From: Ananas comosus
Lineage: Eukaryota; Streptophyta; Magnoliopsida; Poales; Bromeliaceae
Direction: 5' to 3'
NCBI RefSeq assembly: GCF_001540865.1
Contig: NC_033623.1
Coordinates: 3,195,949 to 3,259,948, forward strand
Length of the DNA: 64,000 nt
Shown here: positions 34,572 to 46,399 of the stretch, in pieces
Layout of the letters: each line of letters begins with the position of its first letter
Numbering within the stretch: the stretch's first letter is position 1
The notes under the pieces: generated by a model
The model's database searches: none
What the model was told of the DNA's origin: nothing
What the model saw: the letters and a program-made list of their open reading frames with translations, nothing else
Program-made: the position numbers and the translations under genes

Positions 34572-37500
34572 CCGGTTCCCGAGCACACTCCATCCTCCTT
34601 ATCCGCTCGTTCCCACCCTACTGCTCACTCCGCCCCCCGCGCCCGCTTCGTCGCCCGCCGCTCCGAGTCCATCTCCGTCCGCCAGCTCCAGCGCCCTCTC
34701 AGTATATCATCATCACCATCATCATCATCATTCTCTTCCGTCCGTTAATCCCCACCACCCCTTCCCCCCTTCCAAACCTCTCTTCTCAATTTCTAATGCT
34801 GTGATGCTGCTGTCTTGTTGTTCTGCAGTCGAGTACATGCGGCTGCCGGCCAGCCAGTACTCCGTGCTGGACGCCGAGCGCATCGAGCGCGTCGACGACC
34901 GCACCTTCCGCTGCTACGTCTACCGCATCAAGTTCTTCGCCTTCGAGGTCTGCCCCGTCCTCCTCGTCCGCGTCGACGAGCACCCCTTCGGCTGCTGCAT
35001 CACCCTCCTCTCTTGCAAGGTACCTTTTACCAACCACTCCTGCTCCTCCCCCCCTTGCCTTTTTCCTTTTTCTTGAATAATAATTTCGATTGAGAAATTC
35101 TTGCCGAAATGCTAGTTGGAGGGCTCCCCGCTCGTCGAAGCTCAGAATGATAAATTTTCAGGTAATCTTCGCTTTCTGTACTGCGGCTCTCTTAATTTCG
35201 CTTCAAGAAGATTCATATCGAAACGGATATCTATCTCGTAGAATTGCCAAAGATCTGGTTTGTTTGTTTGATGGGGGAAAGTAGCGGAAGCGGCAGTAAC
35301 GAACTTTCAACTTTCTGCGGATTTGTTGTATCAAATGGCTTCGAAAGCAATGTCGACAGAACTATGTTCGACTGAACGTCAGCCCTCGGTTTGGATACTG
35401 TTGGTTGTTTCTTAGCAGACAAGGAGGAGATCATTGTTGATCCGAGGAGATCAATGCCGCTAATACCTTTTAATAGGAGCCCATATAAAGCTTTTTATTT
35501 GTGGACAGCGTCAAATTAGCTTGATTGCTTTTGTGCGCCCTTGAACTGGAAAAGAATAGGTTGGGTCTTATGTAGGTCGAGTATTGTACGATCCCAATAG
35601 TGCTCCTGTGTGGAGAAGGATCCAACTTTTAGAGAGCGGAGTGGCCGGTTAAACTGGGTTGATTAGGAAGTGGTTTGACTGCTGTTTCGGTCGGACTTTA
35701 AGAATCGTTTCATGAAAAATTTGTAAATTGGGTCGTGAGCTGGCTAAAACGGCTGGTTGGTTAGCCCTGTTAGAATGAAAAGCAAATAAGAAACACTGCA
35801 ATCTGTGCATTGTTGTTCAAACTTTGAACCTTCCAGATAAAAGGTGAGACAACTAGCTCTGTTAGCACGACAAATTTACACGTGTCAAATTAACTATATA
35901 TTATAATATAGTTCAACCCCATTTCAACCCTGGTTGAACCTCTAATCCTTAGACTCTTTGGTGGTTCGATGGCTGGGTTAGTTCAAGGATCTTGAAGTGG
36001 GTGGACTTTCTTTTGCCCTTCCCACCACCCTTAACTCATTTGCGTACTTCATTTGGGATTTTATTTGATTCTTCATTTAAGAGTTCTAAGCATGAATATC
36101 GATAATGTGAGTTTAAGTCTCCTGAAGTTTGAGAACTTGAATTTGACGAAGATAGGTTATAGGAAGATAGGAGTGTACGGAATTTGTGGTGGCTAGTTAT
36201 TACAAGAATGTTGGTTGGGTTGTTGGAATGTTGAGAGAGGATAGTTAGGTAGGTTTTGGCTGTAGGGGAGGATTAGTTTGAGCTTGAACAGGAGTGGGTT
36301 TGTTGGGATTGATAGTAAATAATTAAAGATCATATAAGGTGGGATAGTTTGCTAGTGGTGGACTTGAAGTTAGGGTTTTAGAAGAGGAATAAGTTGGGTT
36401 CTTATAATAGTAGCTATAAGTTTGCTGACTATAAATAAATGGTTGGTGAAAGCTTCAGTTGGATTTTGAATATGAAAATTGAAATTGTGGGAGAATAGAG
36501 TGGGCAATTGAATCTTTTGAAAAATTGGTGGGGAGAGCGAATCTCATCAAATGAAACTGTTGGCTTGAAGGATAGAAACAATGTTAGCATTCACCTTTGT
36601 GATTACATAAGTAACCAAGAAAAAAAATGCACCGTAAGTTTAGTGGGCTTAGCTTGTGGGTTGCAGTAGATAAATTCGGGAAGCCTAGTGAACCAAAAAC
36701 TGGTTAGTTATTCAATAATTGAGGCAAATTTCGGTGCACAAATCGAACAGGATTTTAAAAATATATATCAGTTTATGACAAAATATTAACTAAATGAGGA
36801 GTATATAACAGTTCAGTCCAAATATTATATGGCATGTGAGCATGGAGTAGGAGAGTTCAAATCATGTTTGTCGAATGCTAACGTTTCCTCTATGTTGTGC
36901 AATTATTTTGCGGTGTGTTGCAACAAGACTAAATGATGGACCTCTTCATGTGAAAATACAGATTGAAATCTTCTATTCACAAATTCACCTTCATGGTCAC
37001 TTTGGAAATCATGAATATTTAGTATCAAAAATACTATATTGTAGAAAATTAAAAATTTTTAATTTTTCATGCACTTTATATTTCTTATAGCAAGATCCAA
37101 GAAAATTTTCAAACATAATTAATGAAAATGACAAATTATTTGAATCCAGAATGAGATAAGATTAAAAACATAACACGAATAAAAGGTTGATAGATTTGTG
37201 GTACATAGGCATATAGATAAAGCAGTTACAAATAAATTTTGCTCTAAGGTAAGGATTAAAGTGAAACTGTGACTAAAGTTTGAAACCTTAAATGGTCAAC
37301 TTAAAAGCTAACCAACCAAAATAAAAGTTGATTAAAAAAAAAGACTAAAAGTTCAAGGGCTAGTGGTGAAATTTATCCAATTCTTTAACCTGTAGTATCT
37401 CCATTTGAGAACACTCCAGGGCATTCTTTGGGGTACATCAACCAAAATTGGATTCATATCATTTCTTGCGTCAAAGCTGCTGTTCCTGCAATCTCGCACA

Positions 37501-40500
37501 GTATCCAAACTAACCCAAAACTATAATCCTTGTTTCTTCTCTTTCACCACTCGACACTTGTCCGCTATATTCCTCTCTCTCTTCCTCTCTTCTCTCTGTT
37601 GATTGTAATCCTCGTTTGTTCTCTCTAGCTTTATCTCTCCCGACATATCCTATTATCCTTTCTCTCTCCTCCACGAGCTAGTTATCTGTAAAGTGGATGT
37701 TGATCTCTAACTATTAATTTCTAATTATAGTAAAAATGTTGAAGGAAAGGAGGAGGAGGTGGTGCTCCAACCTTGCCACCATTGATTCTTCAACTTCTCC
37801 CCCTTTATTGTAAAGAGAGAGAGTGCTTTTTTTTTTCTTTTTATTTTTGTATGTTTGCATGCATGTGCTGTGGGCAGAGAGGAGGGTTGATGCTTAATGT
37901 TATAAATATAAAATCAAATGTGATAGATGTGATCTACACCATCTAAAGATAGTGTAATTGGTCAAAATTATCAGCCCAAGCCCTGGTAGAACATGTAGAA
38001 CCATGCTGAAAATAGCGAGGAAACCTTTTTTAAGGTTTGCAAGTGAAGCTTTGAGCCTTTCACTGCATTAGACTTGTTGATACTTGATCAAGAAAAAGTG
38101 ATTTGAGCACTCTTGCTTGGAATCAGACTTCCATCTTTTCCCAACCCCTATCTCCAATGCTTCACGAGAAATAGAAGCAGTAGATTGACTCATTATAGTT
38201 TGAAGGGGATCAAACAAGAGAGTATGATTGATCTGTAAGAATACTATGATTTAGAAAAGTGAATCGGACTGACCGGTCAAACTGGGTTAATGGGGAATCG
38301 ATTTGACAGCTGGTTTAGTTCAATTTTAAGAACCTATTTTAGCATATAACCAAATCAAACAGGTCCAAACCACTTGAATTGGCCGGTTAACTACAAACCT
38401 GTTGGTTCAAGCAACCTGGTTTGGTATATGGTTAAGAATAAAAATTTTATTTGTTTCAAGGAAGGTTCGAACCTGCATCCAAACCAAAGGCAATTAATAG
38501 ATTAACTACTGGACTAAGAAACTACCGGACTAAGATATGCTTTCTTATAACAAGTGGAAATTCTATATAACATATTAATCGAGTTAATTTTGTTAGAAAA
38601 TATATTTGTAATCATATTATATATTTATTTGTTTATTTACATGTATTATTTATTTATTTTTATATTTATATATTTTTATATTTTGACCCTACTTCAACGT
38701 CGGTTATCAGTTTGATGGCCGGTTCGGTTCTCAAAACATTGATAAATACAATCAAATTAATGGCAAGCCTTTGGTTACTAATTCGCAAAACACCTTCATA
38801 TTTTGAATTGGAACATGCGATTTGATTCATAGATGTTATGACAAAAGCAGAAAAGATCTAGTTAGTAGGGCACGAAAATATTAAAAGAGAATCGAGAAAG
38901 AGAAGGAAAATAAAGCATACAAATATTTACGTAGTTCGGCCGCTAGGCTCTCTGTCCGTAGGCTACGATGGTGCGAAGAATTTCATTATAATCAAAGCGG
39001 AGTACATAAAACGTCTCTCTCACAAACTTTAGCCCCAAAATGCACCCCATATTCTTGCCCATACGCCGGGCCAAATCGGGAGAATAAAGTGTATATTTAT
39101 ATTAGAAAAAAAAAAAAACCCAATAAGACTATAAATAATTTCAATAAGATTAAGCATAATTTAAACTTAATGGGGTAACCAAAACAAAATAGGGGCAAAT
39201 CTTGCGGTTCAAAAATTCGAGACATATCTAACAATCTTTACCTTGCTTGAATTCTCCGTTTTCTCCACCAAAAGTCCCAAAGGCTCCTTAAATGCTGCTG
39301 CACATTTAAACCAAGCCTGTGGAATATTAACTTTGGTCATCAAAATAGGCTTAATAAGCAAACTGGCAGTTCTAAAGTGTCAATCTTTTCATTTTCCAGT
39401 AATGCTTCTTGCAATATCTGTTGCATTAGAATGATATCTTGTCGAAGAGCGAAACTACTGAATCGATCAAGCATCTCGGTCTCAAATTTTGTCAACATCT
39501 TGAATACCCAAACGAAACGGTTGGCTTCGATACCGGTTTGTTATTACAAAACCAAAAAAGATATAGTTCATCGGGCACAAAAATACCAAAAGAGAATCGA
39601 AAAAAGAGAAGAAAAATAAAATACACAAATATTTACGTGGTTAGACCACTCCCCTACGCCCAAGCGAAGATGCAGCAGAGACTTTCATTATAATCGAAGT
39701 GGAGTACAAAGATGCCTTCCTCACAAAACCCTAGCCTCAAAATACACTCCATATTCTTGCACATCCGCCATACCAAATCAATGGAATAAAGGGTTTATTT
39801 ATATTAGAAACTAAAGCCCAGTAAGACTAGGAATAATTTCAATAAGACTAGGCATGATCTAAACTTTAATGGGATAACCAAAACAGAATAAGATTAGGAA
39901 ACCTTGTGGTTCCAGAATTTGAGACATATCTAACTAAAGATCATGAGTGAATTGGAACGGCAAAATGAGCAATCCCATGCTAACCTGTTTACTCTATTCC
40001 GGAACCATATCGAGAGCAATATATACACTTATATTTATGTATATTCATGTATATGTATGCATATGTTTTGTGTGTATCAAATGCATGTTTTCTATTCCTA
40101 TAAATGCATGTCAATGTAGACTACACCCATTGTACCATGTTTTAGAGTAATGAAGAAGACATCGTCATAGCACTCAGGAAAGAAGGTTTTATAGCCTGTG
40201 CTGTGATACCATAATGATCGTGAGAAGCTTATCTAGTTTGGGTGGTGTAATATTAATAGTTGAATAAATTATTCAAAGTAGATACAAGACTAATTATTAA
40301 TGAGTTCTAGGTGTACAAAGGCAATCAATACACTAGCACATTTAGCACCAATATTTGGGACATGGAATGAAGCTCTATATTCGGATGGAAGAAATCATGA
40401 ATGAGAGAAAGTATATTAACAAAACGCCTATAAGTGAAGAAGCCAATAGGGAACTAAAGCCCTTGTAATGTGCACTGTGGTTGGCGCTCCGAACTGCAAA

Positions 40501-42844
40501 TGTGGTTGGCTAATCTCATATGCAGTGATTTAAAACCCCAAACCATTTACTATCCTGAAATATTGCTGGGTCACAAGTCACGGGTCAATGGTCATTGGTT
40601 CAACTAGTGGTTCAGCTACTGGATTGAATGATGTCAGCATGACATTATAAATATTTAATTATTATTTTTTCATACTAGATATATAAAAAATATACTAAGT
40701 ATAGTATTCTGTATTATTTTAAAATATTATTGTATTATATATAATTAAAAATGTATCCAAAGTGTAGATTATTAAAAAAACTAATGCATGTTTTTAATTA
40801 ATTATTGAAATAAAAATAAAAAGAAACCCAGCTAGTTTTTGTAAAATTGGGCCAGTTCACTGGTTGAGCCACTGGTCTGAACAGGTCTAAATGGATTTTA
40901 AACTAGTTCATTTTATGGGTTGAACCAAACTAGTTGGGCACTAGGTCATGGTCCAGCCGGTCCGACTGGCCAGGTCAACCCGGGTTTTAAAACATTGGTC
41001 ATATGTTGATGTTGGGAATACTGCATTTTTATTCATTGACTTGTGAAGTCTCGTGATATGGAACTACCTAAGAAATTGGATTTGCTGCTGATCTATATCT
41101 GAGAGATAAAGCAGTCTCTCTCTAGGGAAATTCTGCATTTGCATATTTAGCAAAAATCTAAGATAGTTGCATAGGTTTTTGAGTTATTTGTTAGGGCTAA
41201 GCTTTTTGCTTGGTTCTACTTGAGAACACCTTGATTTTGCAGAACATCATAATCCCATGCTTCTGTAGTTAAATTTTACATCTCCTTAGTAGCCTTCCTT
41301 ACTTCTACCTCTGAATGAAACTATTTATGCCTTCTTTTCAGGACACCTTTGACATTGATTTGCTGTGGGAAATGCAGCTTCCATGGTGAATAAAGTTTCC
41401 TGCAACGAGGATATGCTAGATTCGGCATTCCAGCCACTCACATCAGAGACTCTGATCGAGGCAATTCTCATACTTACATCTATGGCTAGAATTTTGTTTA
41501 AATTTTTATTTTGTTATTTGAGTTTCTTTTTTTATTATGATGATGTGCAGGTTACAATTGAAATTCCATTTGCATTTCGAGCAATACCAGTGGAAGTGAT
41601 TGAATCAACTGGTAGGCAGGTCCTTGAGCAGCTATTGAGAATAATGCTTCCGCGATTTCTTAAGCAGGTAATATCAAGTTTCTTTACTACAGGCTCAAGT
41701 ATATACTTTGCTTTTAAATGAAAGCAGAACATTGTGCAACACAGGCTATAAATGGAGCCATTGATTCCATATATCAAACTCTTTATCACAAGAAAGGGAG
41801 AAAATTAAATAATGTTAAATTTGTGGTTTACTCGGAAACTATTCTTGGAGTATCTGTGGTTGTTTAAATTTTGTGAGTAGTATGAAGTACCTTTCTTGTT
41901 ATCAGCAGGACCAGATATACTCAAATAAGAAAATAAATGTTATCATGTAAAGTGCTGAGGTTACCGAGATGAGGCCACCTAGATAAATTACTTTTTGGGG
42001 TATCAATAACTAACGGCATAACACCCTGTAATAACTTCCAAACTGCACCTTGGTCAGCAGAATCTTTTTTTTTTCTTTAAATTTTCTTTAAATTTTTTTT
42101 CTTTCATGTTCATGTTTGTTGACCCTGTCTTCCTTTTTATATATAGTGTATTTTGTTTTCATCCACGACCCACTGCAGTCGGGTTTTTGTTGTGACTGCT
42201 TTCTTGGCTTTTGTTGCATGTTAACCACACGAAAATAGTAATTTCACTGTGGAAACCAACAAACAGGGTTGTTTCTGTTAAGTTGGTTACTAGGCAAGGG
42301 CGGTCACTTATCTCTCTAGCTATGATGTTCAAATTTTGGAATTGGGCACCATAGCATACTTGTTTAAATTAAACAGAAAACTACTCAAAATCTCATCGAA
42401 TGCACGATGTGCGTCAATGTTTTCTAATTCAACTCCTGTGCTAGAGACCTGTATATATGTTCCTTCCAAGAAAAAAGTTCACGGTTTATTTTTTCTAGGA
42501 GTGATTGTAGGCAGGATTCCCTTGACTATGTGCATCCTGCATTGTAAATTTTATGGTGATGTACATCATTGAACTCTCTTCGAAATCCTGAGCTATGTTT
42601 TGCTCTTATGTAACCAAAATCTTTTCTGTTCTTATTAGAGCCACAAAGTATCGTTGTGGTAGCCAAACCACTTAGACATATTCTGTAGATAAGACATTTG
42701 AATTTGACTCTGCATGTGGGAATATTCGGAGCATTTTTGTCGGTGCTCTTTAAATTACGTTCTTTGTTTCAGCTAGTAAAGGACTACCAAGCATGGGCTT
42801 CGGGTGATACCTCGAGGCAGCCACTCGGCACCGGTGAAATTTGA
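34572..42844 (+). CDS. Plant DUF1997-family protein, six exons
   Basis: Exons: 34572-34701 (frame open, no ATG), 34829-35019, 35116-35161, 41378-41460, 41551-41667 and 42773-42844 (stop TGA). Phases fit at every join, including three split-codon joins. From the first Met (34837, exon 2) the product is 166 aa. Segments MRLPASQYSVLDAERIERVD, FFAFEVCPVLLVRVDE, VTIEIPFAFRAIPVEVIEST and DYQAWASGDTSRQPLGTGEI are hallmarks of the plant DUF1997 family, whose role is unknown and which is usually plastid-targeted. Exon 1 reads as an Arg/Ser-rich, transit-peptide-like stretch ending SVRQLQRPL but lacks a start codon. Splice sites are GT-AG except intron 4 (41461), which starts GC. Intron 3 is 6.2 kb and full of repeats. 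The mature domain looks intact. Confidence 0.8.
34829..35019 (+). CDS. DUF1997 gene, exon 2
   Basis: It is bounded by TTCTGCAG before and AAG/GTACCT after. It carries the first possible Met (34837) and the GC-rich N-terminal half of the domain, ending CCITLLSCK. Confidence 0.85.
35116..35161 (+). CDS. DUF1997 gene, exon 3
   Basis: This 46-nt exon lies between acceptor ATGCTAG and donor GTAATC and encodes LEGSPLVEAQNDKFS. It ends after the first base of a codon completed in exon 4. Confidence 0.75.
38246..38743. mobile_element. Degenerate MITE in intron 3
   Basis: ATGATTTAGAAAAGTGAATCGG on the left is inverted relative to GGTTCTCAAAACATTGAT on the right. The interior carries CCGGTCAAACTGGGTTAAT and GGCCGGTTAAC pieces that recur near 35640, 40900 and 50150. 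Boundaries are approximate. Confidence 0.4.
38834..39935 (-). mobile_element. Miniature LTR retrotransposon (TRIM-like), about 1.1 kb
   Basis: Two direct repeats of about 400 bp, 38834-39233 (TGTTATGACA...ATATCTAACA) and 39539-39935 (TGTTATTACA...ATATCTAACTA), enclose about 305 bp with no coding capacity. Shared pieces include CAAATATTTACGT, CTTTCATTATAATC-like, CCATATTCTTGC and GAGACATATCTAAC. On the minus strand the LTR at 39539 is followed by ACCGGTATCGAAGCC, a degenerate initiator-Met-tRNA-type primer site, which sets the orientation. Flanking duplications are not clear. It must rely on other elements' proteins. Confidence 0.7.
40528..40998. mobile_element. MITE-like inverted repeat in intron 3
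   Basis: AGTGATTTAAAACCCCAAACC on the left and the complement of AATGTTTTAAAACCCGGGTTG on the right form imperfect inverted ends around AT-rich DNA with CACTGGTTGAGCCACTGG-type sequence. Confidence 0.45.
41378..41460 (+). CDS. DUF1997 gene, exon 4
   Basis: This 83-nt exon follows acceptor AAATGCAG and completes the split Ala codon (A-SMVNKVSC), giving the expected DKFSASMVN join. It ends TLIE; the next bases are GCAATT, a GC donor. Confidence 0.75.
41551..41667 (+). CDS. DUF1997 gene, exon 5
   Basis: This 39-codon exon (VTIEIPFAFRAIPVEVIEST to LPRFLKQ) lies between GATGTGCAG and GTAATA. It is the most conserved block of the family. Confidence 0.85.
42773..42844 (+). CDS. DUF1997 gene, terminal exon 6
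   Basis: It follows acceptor TTGTTTCAG and encodes LVKDYQAWASGDTSRQPLG to GEI, then TGA at 42842-42844, the family's usual C-terminus. Confidence 0.85.
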   Translation, partial: LVKDYQAWASGDTSRQPLGTGEI

Positions 42845-44595
42845 AGCAAAAGGCGCTCAGAGAACTCTGCTCTGTAAGCCTCCACCTCTGCTCCTGGTTT
42901 CTTTGACTTTGTTAAATTATTCATGTTTATGTTAATTATGTAGTGCTCAGGTATTTGCTTCTTAAGTAGTGTACAACAAAAACTGAAATTTGATGAACAA
43001 TTTGTATTCCTATGTTCGTCTTCTTTTTCTTCATTTTTCTTTTTTTCCTGTATGAACAGTTTTTAGAATCTCAGGAATCAAAGCTATGGTGATTGTCATC
43101 TACTTGTAATTCGAATTAGCCATATAAAAATTGTCATCCACTAGTAATCAAACCTATGAAAATTGAATTGGTTATCACATAACAAAATTATTTTGTGTGG
43201 TACATTGTTCTCATTTTGAAAATTGTTATTATCAATGCCATTTAAATCTTTTTTTATCATATTTTGAACTTTAAGCCACATATAGAATCTTTCCTGTAAC
43301 TAAATGTTGAAGATTCTCTTTATTCATATGGGCTATGTTTCTCATTAATTCAGTATTTGTTTGTCTCTTTTTCTTTGCACCTTACTATATGTAAAATAAC
43401 GCCTGTTTTGTGATTATGTCATGTACACCGCTTGTGGTTTTTTTTTTTTTTTTTTGTATAATTTTCTGGGAAAAATGTACAAACACGCCTAAACTTTAGC
43501 TCTTTTACAAAAATATGCATTTGAACTTTCAATTTTGATAATTACTTTCTCTGAGCTTTATCAAATAGTTTAATAGGTTACTCTCCTCCATCGAAATTAT
43601 TATTAGACTGCTGCTTTTATACATTAGAATAGTTTATGTTTTGAATTTTATAAGATTATGTGTAAGATATACAATCAAAGCGGTTGTATTATTAAAAATT
43701 TCAATGAAAATTGAACTATATAATAAAATTTAGTTGCTAAAATTAAAGTTCAAATATTTATTTACAAAAGAACTTAGCGGTTCTCTATCACATTTTGTCG
43801 GATCGTTGACGCTAGCTATTAATCTCAAAAGCTCAAGCTGTTAGAAATATACAATAAATTCACTTAAAGTGTACAGATACAGCGTCCATGAGTCTCAATT
43901 GTGATTCGGTCGAACCGGCTTCAGGCCACTTTGATGATGACTCTGCCCATTTAGCCTCACACCATTTTGAACATGATTCGGTCTAACATGACCTCCTGTC
44001 ACAGGGCAGAATGCTGGCTTATTTAAGCCAACATATTTTCTATTTCTTTTCTTTTTTTTTGGGAGGGGTTTTGTCGGCATGAATGGCACGTGGATAATTA
44101 GAATAAGTAATTAATATCTGTATTCAGTGTATCCGTACATATCGTGCACTACTTTTTCTTTCCCATAAGAGAAAAAAAATATTGTAGGGCGAAAAAAAAA
44201 AGNATCCAAACTATAAACCCACGCGGCCACCAATATAAAACCGAACAGCATAAGCATCACGTCAACCGATTTTCCCATCAGAAAACCATTAAAAAAAGCG
44301 ATCCAAGAACAGGAAAAATAGAAGCGATCTATTACCAACAAATCCCCCCGCCTCCAAATCACTGTATAGCGATCAAATCCCTCCACACAGAGGGAGAAAC
44401 CGAATCAGCGAAATCGGTTCTGCTACCCCGAAACCGATTACGCGTCGCGGGAACGGTTTAAAAATGGGGGGTTTCGAAGGGAAAGAGCAGGGTTTCGATG
44501 GAGCGGCCCCTTCGATCCCCCAAAACACGATCGCGAACTTTAGAACACCTAAAAGAAAAAATTGCAACAATTGATTCCCGTGTGATATCAACCTA

Positions 44596-44627
<32 letters not shown>

Positions 44628-45513
44628 GGGGGGGGGGGGGGGGGGTTGGAAGAAAGTGGACAAAGTTGTCATTCTACGGTTTGAGGGTTAACGTGATCTG
44701 GACGTGAGAAGTGGGCATTGTTAGCTAAAGTTCCTTTTTGAAGTTAAAAGAGATCATTTGGGGGACTGAATCATAAGATTGTGAAAATATACTAGTCAAC
44801 GAAATTGTAGATTGTTGACAAATAGAAAGGAGGTGATACTGAAACGTGCAGGTGGAGGCGCTTGGAATCATAGTTGTCCAATCTGATTGTTGATCACCAA
44901 TTTTCCTCCGACACCTCTCATTTCCGAAAGTTCCCTCTGACGGAAGGTGCACTAACAAAATAGAAATAAAAAAAGCTCTGTACTCAGATCTCGGAATGTC
45001 AATGAGCCGAACACGAGCAAGTTGGAATTAGTTCATGTTCGTGTTCGTTTGTTTATTAAATGAGACTAATTAATATGAGTTAGCTCGTTAAAATATTGAG
45101 TTGAAAAATTCAGCGCGTATTCGGCTCATTAATAATACGAGATGGCTCGCGAACAGCAATGCGATTCAGCTGCATTTGTTCCAGTGCTTTAATTTAATGG
45201 TAGTGTGGGGTGTAGGCTAGAAGCTTCTGTATTTGGAGGAAAAACTTTTATTAATAAACAGCTGGTGTTGTATAGGGAGGGTCAATACAGTGGTCCGGGG
45301 TTTGATCCTCGGGTGTGCGTTTTTTCGGAAATTTAGTTCCCAACCTTCCTTCGGGCTGGGAGATTTTTTTTGCGTGTGTGTAGGGTAAGGGTGAAAACCG
45401 TCGGAAATGGTTAGATTTTAATAAAATTATATTCACGTCCATATTTTTCTTCAGAAATGGATATATGTTATATGCTAAATTTTTATTATCATATTCGTTT
45501 GTTGGTTGCCGAT
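42845..45513. other. AT-rich intergenic DNA downstream of the DUF1997 gene
   Basis: The 3' UTR of the gene presumably lies in the first few hundred bases. The block at 44370-44580 is GC-richer but holds no recognised gene. A single N is at 44203, and a T29G18 run at 44599-44645. Around 45010-45180, GAGCCGAACACGAGC and GGCTCGCGAACAG are remnants of a plant hAT-like repeat. Otherwise nothing is seen. Confidence 0.5.
44599..44645. repeat. Adjacent homopolymers T29 and G18
   Basis: A run of 29 T is followed immediately by 18 G. It is possibly a real simple repeat, but such pairs are also common consensus errors. Confidence 0.9.
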
Positions 45514-46399
45514 TGTCCCGACCCTTGACTCAATCAAAGATCTTTCTCGGAAAGTGCGTCGGGGTGAGGAACGGCTGCGGATAGTGACCCTCGAAGTTTG
45601 CGCTTTCGACAGATCAAGCGATTCGGCTGACGAGGGATCGAGCCAGCTGGGTCCGAAAATTTTCACTGTAGAATCGGTTTGGCTGGAGGAGCCTAATATA
45701 TGAACTGTGCAGGGATCAATGTTGGCAGAAGAGCCGAATGGAAGAAGTACAGTATAACTGGTCAGCTGAAAGAGCCGAATAAATAAAATACACAATGACT
45801 GGTCGGCTGAAAGAGCCGAATGCCTAAATATATATATATATATATATATTAATAAAACAGAGTGTACCCGAAGGGCATACAGACTCTGCAAATATGTAGT
45901 TTACAACAGAGTGATGCTCGTGGGGCAGATAGACTCTGCAAATGTAGTCTACAACGGAGTGATGTCCGTGGGGCAGACAGACTCCATGGTTCTACTTAGC
46001 GAACTACTCCTAGGAAAGCAGTAAATGCGGAAAAGAAAAAGATTATATTTAGACTACTCATAGAAAAGCGATAAAATTGCGAGGAAATAAGGGTGATCTT
46101 TTGTTCACGGGGAAAAGACTCTTATTACAGGCTTTGAAGTTACTATTTATAGTGATGTCTTCTCAGCCCACATTATTGGTCGGTTGAAAATAGTGGGGGG
46201 AGTGGTTGTAACCATGATCGTGGAAGTTACGCCCACTCCTCATGGAAGTTACGCTCCATTGTGGAAGTTATGCCCACTTCTCAACCGTTCCCGCCTAAAA
46301 CCTTCAGGCGCCTTATTGCCGACTCCTGGTGTACCACATGTCCTTATTGGCTCATATGTGGATTAGGTCGCTATGTTAATTTCAATTTTGGCATCAACA
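45514..46399. mobile_element. Probable solo LTR, 886 bp, with internal tandem repeats
   Basis: It begins TGTCCCGACCCTTGAC and ends TTTTGGCATCAACA, the type of end seen next to TTGGCGCC-type primer sites in Gypsy elements. The flanks CCGAT (45509-45513) and CCGTT (46400-46404) agree at 4 of 5. Inside are CTGGTC(A/G)GCTGAAAGAGCCG repeats (about 45757-45822), a short TA run and a 48-bp tandem repeat. Confidence 0.5.
45855..45990. repeat. Three 48-bp tandem units inside the LTR
   Basis: Each unit reads about AACRGAGTG, then GGGGCAGA.AGACTC(TGCAAATGTAGT). The third unit is incomplete. Confidence 0.75.

Larger units (their letters stand above)
35162..41377 (+). other. Intron 3 of the DUF1997 gene, 6.2 kb
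   Basis: It starts GTAATC and ends GAAATGCAG. No other gene is visible. It holds degenerate GGTTAAACTGGGTT-type repeats (35640-35960), a MITE (38246), a miniature LTR element (38834) and another MITE (40528); the rest is AT-rich spacer. Confidence 0.7.

Noticed and set aside
44373..44672. Minus-strand frame of 99 codons with poly-Pro and poly-Lys start
   Set aside because: Its N-terminus is a translation of the T/G homopolymers and the rest has no similarity I recognise.
45250..45375. Possible plus-strand SINE (GGTTTGATCC resembles a B box)
   Set aside because: No A box at the right distance, no A-tail and no flanking duplication could be fixed.
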